Below, piece by piece: positions 1-5,153 of a stretch of DNA of 5,153 bases; within the stretch, counting starts at the first letter, position 1, and each line of letters begins with the position of its first letter. This stretch comes from Cyanobacteria bacterium UBA7694 (GTDB taxonomy: Bacteria; Cyanobacteriota; Sericytochromatia; UBA7694): the NCBI GenBank assembly GCA_002482705.1, contig DLGM01000044.1:1-5153 (forward strand). Direction: 5' to 3'. The position numbers and the translations under genes are program-made. Under the pieces are notes generated by a model. It did not search any database, was not told where the DNA came from, and worked only from the letters and a program-made list of their open reading frames with translations.

Positions 1-668
1 TCACCCTCAATATCCTCACCCGCTGCTGCTATCGCTTTGAAGTCAAATGGGTGCAACCGCCCCCTCCCGATGCCTGGCAGGGGATTCGGGTGTTTGCTTT
101 CCTGAACCACACCAGCTTGATGGAGCCCCTGTTTTTAGGCGCTTTGCCCCTAGGGTTTTTATGGGATGCGGCCACCCGCACCACCGTACCGGGTGCCGAC
201 ATCACCATGAATCGCCGTTTTGCCGGAGCCTTCTACAAAGCCTTTGCCCCCCGAGCCATGGCCATTAGCCGCAAACGTGACGATTCCTGGCAGGCTTTTT
301 TAGAACAGATCCAGCCCACGGATATGGTCGCCTTGGCCCCGGAAGGACGTATGATGCGGGCCAACGGCCTCGATAAAACGGGCAAACCCATGAGCGTGCG
401 GGGCGGGATTGCAGATATTTTGCACCAGATGGGCCAAGGGCGCTTTCTGATTGGTTACAGCGGTGGCCTCCACCACGTCAATCAACCGGGACAGAAGGGG
501 TTTAAATTGTTTAAAACCCTGCGCATCAACTTTGAAGTACTCGATATCGCCACATATTTAGCCAGCTTTGGGGAAGCCTCACCGGAAGAACTGCGTACCC
601 TGGTGGCCCGCGATCTGGAAGCCCGGCTGCGCCAATACAAACCCGCCGAGAGTTCAATGCTCCCCTAA
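1..668 (+). CDS. PlsC-like lysophospholipid/glycerolipid acyltransferase, 5' end cut by window edge
   Basis: The frame is open from the left edge (first whole codon at base 3) to a TAA at 666-668, so the N-terminus lies outside. A GTG at 51 is possible, but open sequence continues upstream (TLNILTRCCYRF), so I treat it as internal. About 220 residues are visible. The PlsC/LPLAT superfamily transfers an acyl group to a lysolipid or glycerol-phosphate acceptor at the cytoplasmic membrane. Its first motif is seen as NHTSLMEP (bases 105-128), with His at 108-110. Its third motif is seen as APEGR (about 336-350), matching the family's xPEG. The usual HX4D aspartate is Glu here (GAG at 123-125). 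A conserved stretch GKPMSVRGGIADIL follows the PEG motif. The C-terminal helix (EELRTLVARDLEARL) looks like a normal end. The acceptor cannot be told. Family assignment is fairly sure; exact reaction is not. Confidence 0.75.
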   Translation, partial: TLNILTRCCYRFEVKWVQPPPPDAWQGIRVFAFLNHTSLMEPLFLGALPLGFLWDAATRTTVPGADITMNRRFAGAFYKAFAPRAMAISRKRDDSWQAFLEQIQPTDMVALAPEGRMMRANGLDKTGKPMSVRGGIADILHQMGQGRFLIGYSGGLHHVNQPGQKGFKLFKTLRINFEVLDIATYLASFGEASPEELRTLVARDLEARLRQYKPAESSMLP

Positions 669-672
669 CCTA

Positions 673-725
673 AGGTGCAGAAAATTTTCTGCACCTACTG
701 TGGACGATCCGATGGTGTAAGCCCT
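673..725 (+). repeat. Palindromic intergenic repeat, copy A
   Basis: A perfect 24-bp palindrome lies at 673-696: left arm AGGTGCAGAA, centre AATT, right arm TTCTGCACCT. It starts five bases after the acyltransferase stop. The tail that follows begins CCTAC (694-698, overlapping the right arm) and reaches AAGCCCT at 719-725. The same landmarks occur at nearly the same spacing in copy B (25 versus 26 bases from CCTAC to AAGCCCT). The middle of the tail has diverged. The hairpin could stall transcription or protect the 3' end of the upstream mRNA, but there is no U-tract. Confidence 0.75.
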
Positions 726-737
726 TCTACTTTGTTT

Positions 738-751
738 CCCTGTCCCCAGGG
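738..751. repeat. Short inverted repeat (5-bp stem)
   Basis: CCCTG (738-742) and CAGGG (747-751) flank the four bases TCCC. It is G/C-rich but short, and no T-run follows. It may be a minor hairpin or chance. Confidence 0.3.
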
Positions 752-831
752 TCGGTCAATGTTATACGAACACCGCCTCATAAGGTCGTCCCTTCCATCC
801 TTGCCTCTAAAATAAGCGTGAGGTGTGATGC

Positions 832-885
832 AGGTGCACAAGATTTTGTGCTCCTACGTTGGCAATGTGAGAACTGACAAGCCCT
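832..885 (+). repeat. Palindromic intergenic repeat, copy B
   Basis: A near-perfect 24-bp palindrome lies at 832-855: AGGTGCACAA, GATT, TTGTGCTCCT, with 9 of 10 arm positions pairing. It is followed by CCTACGTTGG (853-862), AAT, AGAACTGA (870-877) and AAGCCCT (879-885). Compared with copy A, the G·C pair at arm position 8 is replaced by C·G on both sides, which keeps the pairing. The CCTAC...AGAACTGA tail also occurs, inverted, in copy C, with 21 of 25 positions identical. Confidence 0.8.
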
Positions 886-896
886 AGTCTTAGGGC
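881..896. repeat. Small hairpin at the end of copy B
   Basis: GCCCTA (881-886) and TAGGGC (891-896) pair perfectly around GTCT. The left arm overlaps the AAGCCCT landmark shared with copy A, but the right arm has no counterpart in copy A. It sits about 26 bases upstream of the candidate -10 of the rhodanese gene, where a -35 box would otherwise be sought. It could be an operator-like site or part of the repeat. Confidence 0.35.
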
Positions 897-918
897 CCTA
901 TCCCACCACTTGATTAGA

Positions 919-927
919 TGTTAGAAT
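919..927 (+). promoter_or_regulatory. Extended -10 promoter candidate for the rhodanese gene
   Basis: TG (919-920), one base, then TAGAAT (922-927, five of six matches to TATAAT) form an extended -10 element. No good -35 box is seen at 16-18 bases upstream, which is common for extended -10 promoters. Transcription would start near 934, giving a leader of roughly 30 bases before the ATG at 966. This is inference from sequence only. Confidence 0.4.
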
Positions 928-955
928 TTAGGCAGTCAAATATTGGTATTTAAAC

Positions 956-960
956 AGAGG
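956..960 (+). promoter_or_regulatory. Ribosome binding site of the rhodanese gene
   Basis: AGAGG lies five bases before the ATG at 966 and supports that start. It is the only clear Shine-Dalgarno sequence in the window. The other starts lack one or rely on overlap with an upstream gene. Confidence 0.6.
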
Positions 961-965
961 TTTTC

Positions 966-1403
966 ATGCGCACCCTATCCCTCGTGCTCCTGACCTTGGT
1001 GATCACTGGCTGTAGCGCCACTCTCCCCGTCGCCCCCAGGCTCAATAGCGCTGCACTGCAGGCCCAAAGCGCAGCCCGCCCGGTGGTCACCATTGACGTC
1101 ACCGAAGCCTATCAATGGATCACCACAGACCCCAACTTTATGATCCTTGACCTGCGCACCCCAGAAGAATATGGCCAAGGGCATATCAACAAAGCGCGCC
1201 TGCTCAACTTCTACGATCCCAGCTTCAAAACCCAGCTTGAAACCATGGATCGCAACCAACCGTATATCATTTATTGCCGCAGCGGTGCCCGCAGTGGCGA
1301 GGCAATGCAAATCATGCAGGAAATGGGTTTTCGCAAGGTGTTTAATATCAAGGGTGGCACCTTGGCGTGGCAAGCCAAAGGGTATCCACTGGTTCGCTCA
1401 TGA
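966..1403 (+). CDS. Rhodanese-domain lipoprotein
   Basis: This is a 145-residue protein with a lipoprotein signal, MRTLSLVLLTLVITGC: one charged residue, a hydrophobic run and an ITGC lipobox, so Cys16 should be the acylated residue. A linker rich in Ala and Pro (17-40) leads to a single rhodanese domain (about 41-145). The domain shows the DLRTPEEY motif (62-69), the active-site loop CRSGARS with Cys104 as the sulfur-carrying residue, and GGTLAW (130-135) near the end. The catalytic features look intact, so sulfurtransferase activity is plausible at the periplasmic or outer-membrane face. Donor and acceptor are unknown. Its TGA overlaps the ATG of the next gene (ATGA), pointing to coupled translation. 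Family is certain; the physiological role (persulfide, cyanide or redox handling) is not. Confidence 0.9.
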   Translation: MRTLSLVLLTLVITGCSATLPVAPRLNSAALQAQSAARPVVTIDVTEAYQWITTDPNFMILDLRTPEEYGQGHINKARLLNFYDPSFKTQLETMDRNQPYIIYCRSGARSGEAMQIMQEMGFRKVFNIKGGTLAWQAKGYPLVRS

Positions 1404-1996
1404 GCAAATATCTTCTTGTCGCAATCAGCCTATGGGTCCTGGGCAGTGCCACAGCCGGGGCTCAAGAAGTGCCAGCCGCTTGCACACTCCTCAACGAGGC
1501 ACTGGTACGCCAACACGGTGAGGCCAAAGGCCCGCTCAGCCAAACCAGCCAATTGCCAGGCCGCTGCGCTTGGCAATGGGCCAAAGCCAAAGCAGACACC
1601 ATTGAAGCCGATAACCGTCAACAACTGCGCGACTCAATGCGCCGGGGCAATAACGGCAGTGCCAGTTATAATCCGGTATCCAGCACCGCTGAAGTGATTC
1701 TCGAAATCCGTCAGAGTTTTGCCCGCACCAGTGAAGCCAAAGAGGCCTTCGACAACCTGGTGCGCCATCGTGACCAAGACCCGGTTTATGGCACGCCAGA
1801 CTACACTGCTGAAGCCGTTTACGCCCCCCTCGAAGGCGTCGGTGACCGGGCCGCCTGGAGTGCACAGAGTCAAATCCTGATCTTCCAAAGTGGCCGCAAC
1901 CTCTTGGCACTGACCGTGCGCGTCAAAGACAAGCCCAAAGAGAATCAAGCCACGGCAGTTGCCATCGCCACTGCCCTTGCCCAGATTAAAAAATAG
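1400..1996 (+). CDS. Unrecognised secreted protein with two cysteines, DUF3558-like layout
   Basis: I do not recognise a named family. I place the start at the ATG at 1400, which overlaps the rhodanese stop by four bases. It gives 198 residues beginning with a clean signal peptide (MSKYLLVAISLWVLGSATAGA) and likely cleavage after AGA, before QEV. An in-frame ATG at 1367 would put 11 extra residues ahead of this signal and lie inside the rhodanese gene. The mature part has two cysteines, Cys28 (AACTLL) and Cys56 (GRCAWQW), which could form a disulfide. The C-terminal half reads PLEGVGDRAAWS, then ILIFQSGRNLLALTV, then an Ala-rich helix (ATAVAIATALAQ). That order (Cys-LL, Cys-aromatic, GxGD-x-A-W, short strands, final helix) recalls small periplasmic DUF3558-type proteins. 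This is a resemblance only. Coupling to a rhodanese lipoprotein suggests a shared envelope role. Confidence 0.8.
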   Translation: MSKYLLVAISLWVLGSATAGAQEVPAACTLLNEALVRQHGEAKGPLSQTSQLPGRCAWQWAKAKADTIEADNRQQLRDSMRRGNNGSASYNPVSSTAEVILEIRQSFARTSEAKEAFDNLVRHRDQDPVYGTPDYTAEAVYAPLEGVGDRAAWSAQSQILIFQSGRNLLALTVRVKDKPKENQATAVAIATALAQIKK

Positions 1997-2007
1997 CCCC
2001 AGGCCTG

Positions 2008-2016
2008 TGCTACAAT
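2008..2016 (+). promoter_or_regulatory. Extended -10 promoter candidate for smpB
   Basis: TG (2008-2009), one base, then TACAAT (2011-2016) form an extended -10 in the short gap after the secreted-protein gene. No good -35 is seen at normal spacing. The inverted repeat AGGCC (2001-2005) / GGCCT (2017-2021) brackets the box exactly. A start near 2023 would give a leader of about 40 bases to the ATG at 2062. This would let smpB and the omp85 gene be transcribed separately from the genes upstream. Confidence 0.45.
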
Positions 2017-2061
2017 GGCCTACCGGCCCAAATGGCCCAAACTAGAACAATTGCAAACGCC

Positions 2062-2538
2062 ATGGCAAACAAAGAAAAAGACGAATCCCGTATTATTACC
2101 GTTAACCGCAAAGCCTACCACGACTACGAAATCCTCGAAAAGTTCGAGGCCGGTATTGCCTTAGTCGGCACCGAAGTCAAATCCATCCGTGCTGGGCAAG
2201 TCAACCTCAAAGACAATTATGCCCAAATTGACAAGGGTGAGTTGTGGGTGCATCGCATGCACATCAGCCCCTATAGCCATGGGGGTGATTGGACCAATCA
2301 CAACCCGGTGCGCCCGCGCAAGCTGCTGATGCACAAAAAAGAGATCCGCCGCCTGATTGGCAAAATCAGCCAACAGGGGCTGACCCTGGTGGTCTTAAAG
2401 ATGTACTGGCAGCGCAACTGGCTCAAAGTGGAAGTGGGTTTGGCCAAAGGGAAAAAACTCCACGATAAGCGCCACGCCATTGCCGATCGCGACGTCAAAC
2501 GCCAAATTGCGCGTGCCATGCGGCGTGACGCCCAATAA
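2062..2538 (+). CDS. smpB: SsrA (tmRNA)-binding protein SmpB
   Basis: SmpB binds tmRNA and brings it to stalled ribosomes for trans-translation in the cytoplasm. With the ATG at 2062 the product is 158 residues, about the usual length. An ATG at 2032 would add ten residues (MAQTRTIANA) not expected in the family and would leave a leader of only about ten bases from the candidate promoter. Neither start has a Shine-Dalgarno sequence. Family blocks run in order: NRKAYHDYEIL (15-25), EAGIALVGTEVKSIRAG (29-45), NLKDNYAQI (48-56), HISPY (67-71), PRKLLMHKKEI (85-95), GLTLVVLKMYW (106-116), and the C-terminal KVEVGLAKGKKLHDKR (122-137) that probes the mRNA channel. The basic tail ends RAMRRDAQ. Nothing is missing. 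No ssrA gene is visible here. The TAA overlaps the next ATG (TAATG). Confidence 0.97.
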   Translation: MANKEKDESRIITVNRKAYHDYEILEKFEAGIALVGTEVKSIRAGQVNLKDNYAQIDKGELWVHRMHISPYSHGGDWTNHNPVRPRKLLMHKKEIRRLIGKISQQGLTLVVLKMYWQRNWLKVEVGLAKGKKLHDKRHAIADRDVKRQIARAMRRDAQ

Positions 2539-4232
2539 TGCGCCTCTTGCTAGCCGCTCTCTGTAGCACGGCCCTGTGGGGGCTTCCAGCTCTGGCTGAA
2601 GAAGACCCCCTCAGCTTGCAACAGTGGGAACGCGTTCGCAGCATTCGCTTTACGACGGTTCCTGCCCAAATAGCCCCCAACCATCTCGAACGGGTGATCT
2701 ATCGCTGGGTCGATCAAAAGGGCACCAGCAGCCAAAGCCTGGCTGAACTGACCCTGCTCTTACAAAATCTTTATCTCCAGCACGGCAATCCCAATGCCCA
2801 GCTCCGTTTGACGGCGTTTAAAGATCAAACCTTACAAGTGGATCTGCAAGAAAACAGCGACCAGCCCGTTGTCTTTAAGCAGTTACATCTCAGCGGAGGC
2901 ACCCCCCAACAGCGTTACATCACCAAACGCAATATCCATTCCGCCATACCGGGCCAACCCTTTAACCCCACAGGGCTCTCTCAAGACCTCGCTTGGCTCG
3001 AACAAAATCATTTTCTGCCCCTGCAACTGACCTATCGTTCTGATGGCCCCGGGGAAATCAGTGCCGACGTGGTCATTGATGCATCTTCTGCCATTTTGCC
3101 CACGGGCAACCTCTCCCTGTGGGATTCCACCGGTCTAGCCATTACCGTCGGTGCCATTGTTGACAACCTCTTTGATGATGGCAACCTCTTCCAAGTGCTG
3201 CTCAAGCGCAATAACCTCGAAATTGGGCCGATCACCTCACAAAAGATTGTCCAAGACTGGGAATATGTCGCCTCTTGGCAAACCAAGTTTTTGCTGCCCG
3301 GCGTCACCCTGGGCGTAAATCACTACAACAAAGTTGACTATATTTTTGAAAACTACAACCGCGTACGCAACCAAACGGTCTGGGTCCAGAGTTTCGGTGG
3401 CGATGTGTTCATGGGCTTCCCGATTTGGGATCAGCCCGAACAACGGCGCTACCTGCGGGGAGTAGCCAACCTGTCTGTTGTGCAAGACTCATTTTTCTCT
3501 AACTCCAATGCCCCGGATGCGTCACCCACCCAGCTCTCGCGCACTGGCACCGGCCAAGATCTTTTATTCTTGCCTTCGCTCAACGTTGTCTATTCAGATC
3601 TGGATGATTACCGCATTCCCCGCAATGGCCAGTTTATCCGCACCCGGCTCTCTGGCGGCATGGGCCCCAGCAATTTTGCCCAAGCCACCCTGATTGCCTT
3701 CAGTTTCTGGACCCCTTACCAAACGGACGAATTTCAATCGACCTTTATTTTCCGCAATTCAGCGGGCACAACGCTGGGGCAAAATCCGCCCTTTTACCGG
3801 GGTTTCCTGAATGCCGGGAACTGGCTGGTACGGGGCGCAACCCAATTCTCGATTGCCGAACGCCACAGCGTCAAACTGTCCCAAGAACTCCACCTGATCG
3901 CCAAACCCAGTGACCTCAATCTGGAAAAACTTTCCCAAGTTGTGGTTGGGCAAGCGGGGGGCAGCACCTTTAGTGGTTGGGCCTTTGATCTCAATTCTTT
4001 CCTCGACCAGGGAGCCTACTGGCGCGACCAACTCGCCTTTAACAATACCCAGTTCAGTGGGGGCATTGGGATTAACGCCATGACCCCGGCCGGCACCATT
4101 CTGGGTGTGTCTTTGGCCACCCAGGCCTGGCCCGATCCGGGACATTTGGGCGTCTTGTTAGGCATTTCCGCCCCCCTGTCGTTCACCTTCTGGAGCGACT
4201 GGATTAACGCCAGCGGTTATTTCCTGCGCTAG
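2538..4232 (+). CDS. Omp85/TpsB-like outer membrane beta-barrel protein with two POTRA-like domains
   Basis: The product has 564 residues. A signal peptide (MRLLLAALCSTALWGLPALA) should be cleaved before EED. Residues 33-107 look like a POTRA of the ShlB/FhaC type (SLAELTLLLQNLYLQHGNPNAQLRL followed by a short strand pair). Residues 110-182 look like a second POTRA (VVFKQLHLSGG, then a helix with LSQDLAWLEQN). From about 183 on the sequence is a beta-barrel of alternating strands and Asn/Asp/Gly-rich turns. It contains YRIPRNGQFIRTRLSGG (358-374), typical of surface-antigen/Omp85 barrels, and LVRG at 430-433, where the family has its loop-6 VRG motif. GGIGINAMTPAGTILGVSL (508-526) fits the strands near the end. 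The chain ends YFLR rather than in an aromatic residue. BamA usually has five POTRAs, so I favour a two-partner-secretion or specialised Omp85 protein over BamA. No secreted TpsA partner is visible. The start has no Shine-Dalgarno sequence and overlaps the smpB stop. Confidence 0.8.
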   Translation: MRLLLAALCSTALWGLPALAEEDPLSLQQWERVRSIRFTTVPAQIAPNHLERVIYRWVDQKGTSSQSLAELTLLLQNLYLQHGNPNAQLRLTAFKDQTLQVDLQENSDQPVVFKQLHLSGGTPQQRYITKRNIHSAIPGQPFNPTGLSQDLAWLEQNHFLPLQLTYRSDGPGEISADVVIDASSAILPTGNLSLWDSTGLAITVGAIVDNLFDDGNLFQVLLKRNNLEIGPITSQKIVQDWEYVASWQTKFLLPGVTLGVNHYNKVDYIFENYNRVRNQTVWVQSFGGDVFMGFPIWDQPEQRRYLRGVANLSVVQDSFFSNSNAPDASPTQLSRTGTGQDLLFLPSLNVVYSDLDDYRIPRNGQFIRTRLSGGMGPSNFAQATLIAFSFWTPYQTDEFQSTFIFRNSAGTTLGQNPPFYRGFLNAGNWLVRGATQFSIAERHSVKLSQELHLIAKPSDLNLEKLSQVVVGQAGGSTFSGWAFDLNSFLDQGAYWRDQLAFNNTQFSGGIGINAMTPAGTILGVSLATQAWPDPGHLGVLLGISAPLSFTFWSDWINASGYFLR

Positions 4233-5038
4233 GCCCAATCTCGGGGGCGGGTACCGGGCGGAGGCCCAGCCGGAATGCGATCACGCATCACGCGTTTGAC
4301 CAACTTAAGGCCATCGAGTAATTCAGGGCGGTGGGCAGCAATTGTCATCTCACGTTTAAAGCCCGAACCTTTGCGGGTTGCAATCCACAAGCCCACTTCG
4401 GCCATCGCTTTGCGGGCTTCAGAGGCAGCGGCATAGGTCGCCAAACGCCCTTCCGGGGCCAACCGCTGTGCCACCCAGGCAAAACATTCCGGGGTCCAGC
4501 ACTCGGGATTCTGACGCGGCCCAAAGGGATCGTGATAAGCCGCCAGGGCATTTAAATCAGCAGGCACGGCGGCCTGGTCCCAGCGGGTGGCGTACAGGGT
4601 GAGATGTACGCCCCGGAAAGAGCGGGTCACCACATCCTGTTCGCGTCCAAGCACCAGCACTTCGGCCAGCAGTTCGACCAACTCCGGGAAATCCGTATTG
4701 CGTTCTGGATGCAGGCTGCGGAATAGATCAATCGCCAGCGGCAAATGATCGAGCGTATGGTAGTGTAATTCGCCTTCGGGAAACTGTTTTAAAAAGGCAT
4801 CTGCCGTGGTCAAAAAATTGAGGCCTGAGCCCAGGCCCAATTCGAGCACCGTCCAAGGCGCCGGTTGGGCAATTAACCCAGAACCCTCCAAAAACACATA
4901 GCGGGACTCCGTACGTGCACCTTGCAGGCAGCGATAATGCAGTACACCATCCGTTTGTTTGAGAGTAAAAGAGCCATCGCCAGTTTCAACGGCTACCAGC
5001 GGGCCCGGATCAGCCAAAGGTAAAAGGGGATTGTTCAT
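4229..5038 (-). CDS. mnmD: MnmD-type tRNA U34 methyltransferase (MnmC N-terminal domain, stand-alone)
   Basis: I start at the ATG at 5036-5038 (MNNPLLPLADPG), giving 269 residues. The frame stays open to a TTG at 5137, but those 33 codons run through intergenic repeat C and look non-coding. The MnmC methyltransferase half (Methyltransf_30, DUF752) uses S-adenosylmethionine to finish 5-methylaminomethyluridine at tRNA position 34. Visible features: DGSFTLKQ (21-28), HYRCLQGARTESRYVFLEG (34-52), the SAM-binding LELGLGSGLNFL (65-76), the family signature HDPFGPRQNPECWTPECF (169-186), LATYAAASEARKAMAEVG (199-216) and GFKREM (226-231). The FAD oxidase half of E. coli MnmC is absent. The protein therefore resembles the stand-alone enzyme known from Aquifex, which acts on the 5-aminomethyl intermediate. 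No Shine-Dalgarno sequence is seen. The stop converges with that of the omp85 gene. Confidence 0.88.
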   Translation of the reverse strand: MNNPLLPLADPGPLVAVETGDGSFTLKQTDGVLHYRCLQGARTESRYVFLEGSGLIAQPAPWTVLELGLGSGLNFLTTADAFLKQFPEGELHYHTLDHLPLAIDLFRSLHPERNTDFPELVELLAEVLVLGREQDVVTRSFRGVHLTLYATRWDQAAVPADLNALAAYHDPFGPRQNPECWTPECFAWVAQRLAPEGRLATYAAASEARKAMAEVGLWIATRKGSGFKREMTIAAHRPELLDGLKLVKRVMRDRIPAGPPPGTRPRDWA

Positions 5039-5077
5039 AACCGCAGTGTAACCCAATACCATCCCTGTGGGGGGCGG

Positions 5078-5083
5078 ATTGTA
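5078..5083 (-). promoter_or_regulatory. Weak -10 candidate for the mnmD gene
   Basis: On the minus strand TACAAT lies 40 bases before the ATG at 5038, which would give a leader of about 35 bases. No -35 box is seen at normal spacing. A second similar hexamer, TACACT (5045-5050), is too close to the start to be preferred. It lies just downstream of repeat copy C. Confidence 0.25.
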
Positions 5084-5099
5084 TCTGCCCCAGGACCGT

Positions 5100-5153
5100 T
5101 CAGTTCTTCGATTTCCAACGTAGGTGCATAAAGTCAAGGGCAGAAGATTTTCT
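5100..5153 (-). repeat. Palindromic intergenic repeat, copy C (inverted, runs off the right edge)
   Basis: On the minus strand CCTACGTTGG (5124-5115), AAT and AGAACTGA (5107-5100) match the tail of copy B at 21 of 25 positions. On the plus strand AGGTGCATAA (5122-5131) matches the arms AGGTGCACAA and AGGTGCAGAA of copies B and A at 9 of 10 positions. Its expected partner arm is missing. Instead AGGGCAGAA (5137-5145), GATT and TTCT follow, which looks like the first part of another hairpin cut by the window end. Confidence 0.65.

Larger units (their letters stand above)
669..965. other. Gene-free intergenic region with repeats
   Basis: This 297-base gap between the acyltransferase and the rhodanese has no convincing ORF and no tRNA- or rRNA-like sequence. 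It holds two copies of a palindromic repeat (673-725 and 832-885), two small hairpins (CCCTG/CAGGG at 738-751 and GCCCTA/TAGGGC at 881-896) and an extended -10 promoter candidate near its right end. None of the hairpins is followed by a run of T, so I see no classical intrinsic terminator for the acyltransferase. Confidence 0.7.

Noticed and set aside
673..696. Palindrome as an intrinsic terminator of the acyltransferase gene
   Set aside because: No T-run follows the stem, and the same structure recurs at 832 and, in part, at the right edge, so a repeat family explains it better.
669..965. Structured RNA gene or riboswitch in the long intergenic region
   Set aside because: The hairpins are short, separate and explained by the repeat family. 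No tRNA, tmRNA or known riboswitch core is recognisable.
1367..1399. Upstream ATG for the secreted protein
   Set aside because: It lies inside the rhodanese gene and would place 11 polar residues before a clean signal peptide. The ATGA overlap at 1400 is typical of coupled genes.
2032..2061. Upstream ATG for smpB
   Set aside because: It adds ten residues not expected in SmpB and would lie only about ten bases from the candidate transcription start. The ATG at 2062 gives the usual length.
2483..2492. HIP1-like cyanobacterial octamer
   Set aside because: The sequence contains CGATCGC but not the full GCGATCGC, and it lies in smpB coding sequence. It is not usable as a lineage marker.
3759..4145. 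Long open frame on the minus strand inside omp85
   Set aside because: It is a shadow of a well-supported barrel gene, with no family motif. The same holds for the minus-strand frames at 975-1373 and 1536-1910.
5039..5137. N-terminal extension of mnmD to a TTG start at 5137
   Set aside because: The 33 extra codons run through repeat copy C and the likely promoter, and they look unlike the family. The ATG at 5038 gives a normal N-terminus.
5132..5137. TTGACT on the minus strand as a -35 box
   Set aside because: No acceptable -10 lies 16-18 bases downstream, and the bases are part of repeat copy C.

Overview
The window comes from a diderm (Gram-negative type) bacterium with moderately high G+C. 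Evidence for an outer membrane is a lipobox lipoprotein, a protein with a cleavable signal peptide and an Omp85-type beta-barrel. The SmpB sequence has a somewhat cyanobacterial look (HISPY, PRKLLMHKKEIRRLIGK, QQGLTLV), but no photosynthesis gene or HIP1 octamer is present. A lineage in or near Cyanobacteriota is only a weak guess.

Layout, left to right. (1) The 3' part of a PlsC-like acyltransferase, cut by the left edge. (2) A gene-free stretch of about 300 bases (669-965) with two copies of a palindromic repeat and an extended -10 promoter candidate. (3) A rhodanese lipoprotein, overlapped by ATGA with an unrecognised small secreted protein. (4) A 65-base gap with a second extended -10 candidate, then smpB, whose stop overlaps the start of an Omp85/TpsB-like outer membrane protein (TAATG). 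(5) On the minus strand, converging on that gene, an MnmD-type tRNA U34 methyltransferase. The two stop codons share one CTAG. Beyond its start, a third, inverted copy of the repeat runs off the right edge.

All four complete plus-strand genes point the same way and are tightly packed, probably as two transcription units (rhodanese plus small secreted protein; smpB plus omp85). Two themes recur: envelope functions (acyltransferase, lipoprotein, secreted protein, Omp85) and translation quality (SmpB ribosome rescue, MnmD wobble modification). I see no direct functional link between them.

The most interesting non-coding signal is the repeat family. It has a 24-bp palindrome with 10-nt arms, in which one arm pair is swapped compensatorily between two copies, followed by a conserved tail starting CCTAC. 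I see no phage, CRISPR, transposase, tRNA or rRNA gene, and no clearly new multi-gene system.
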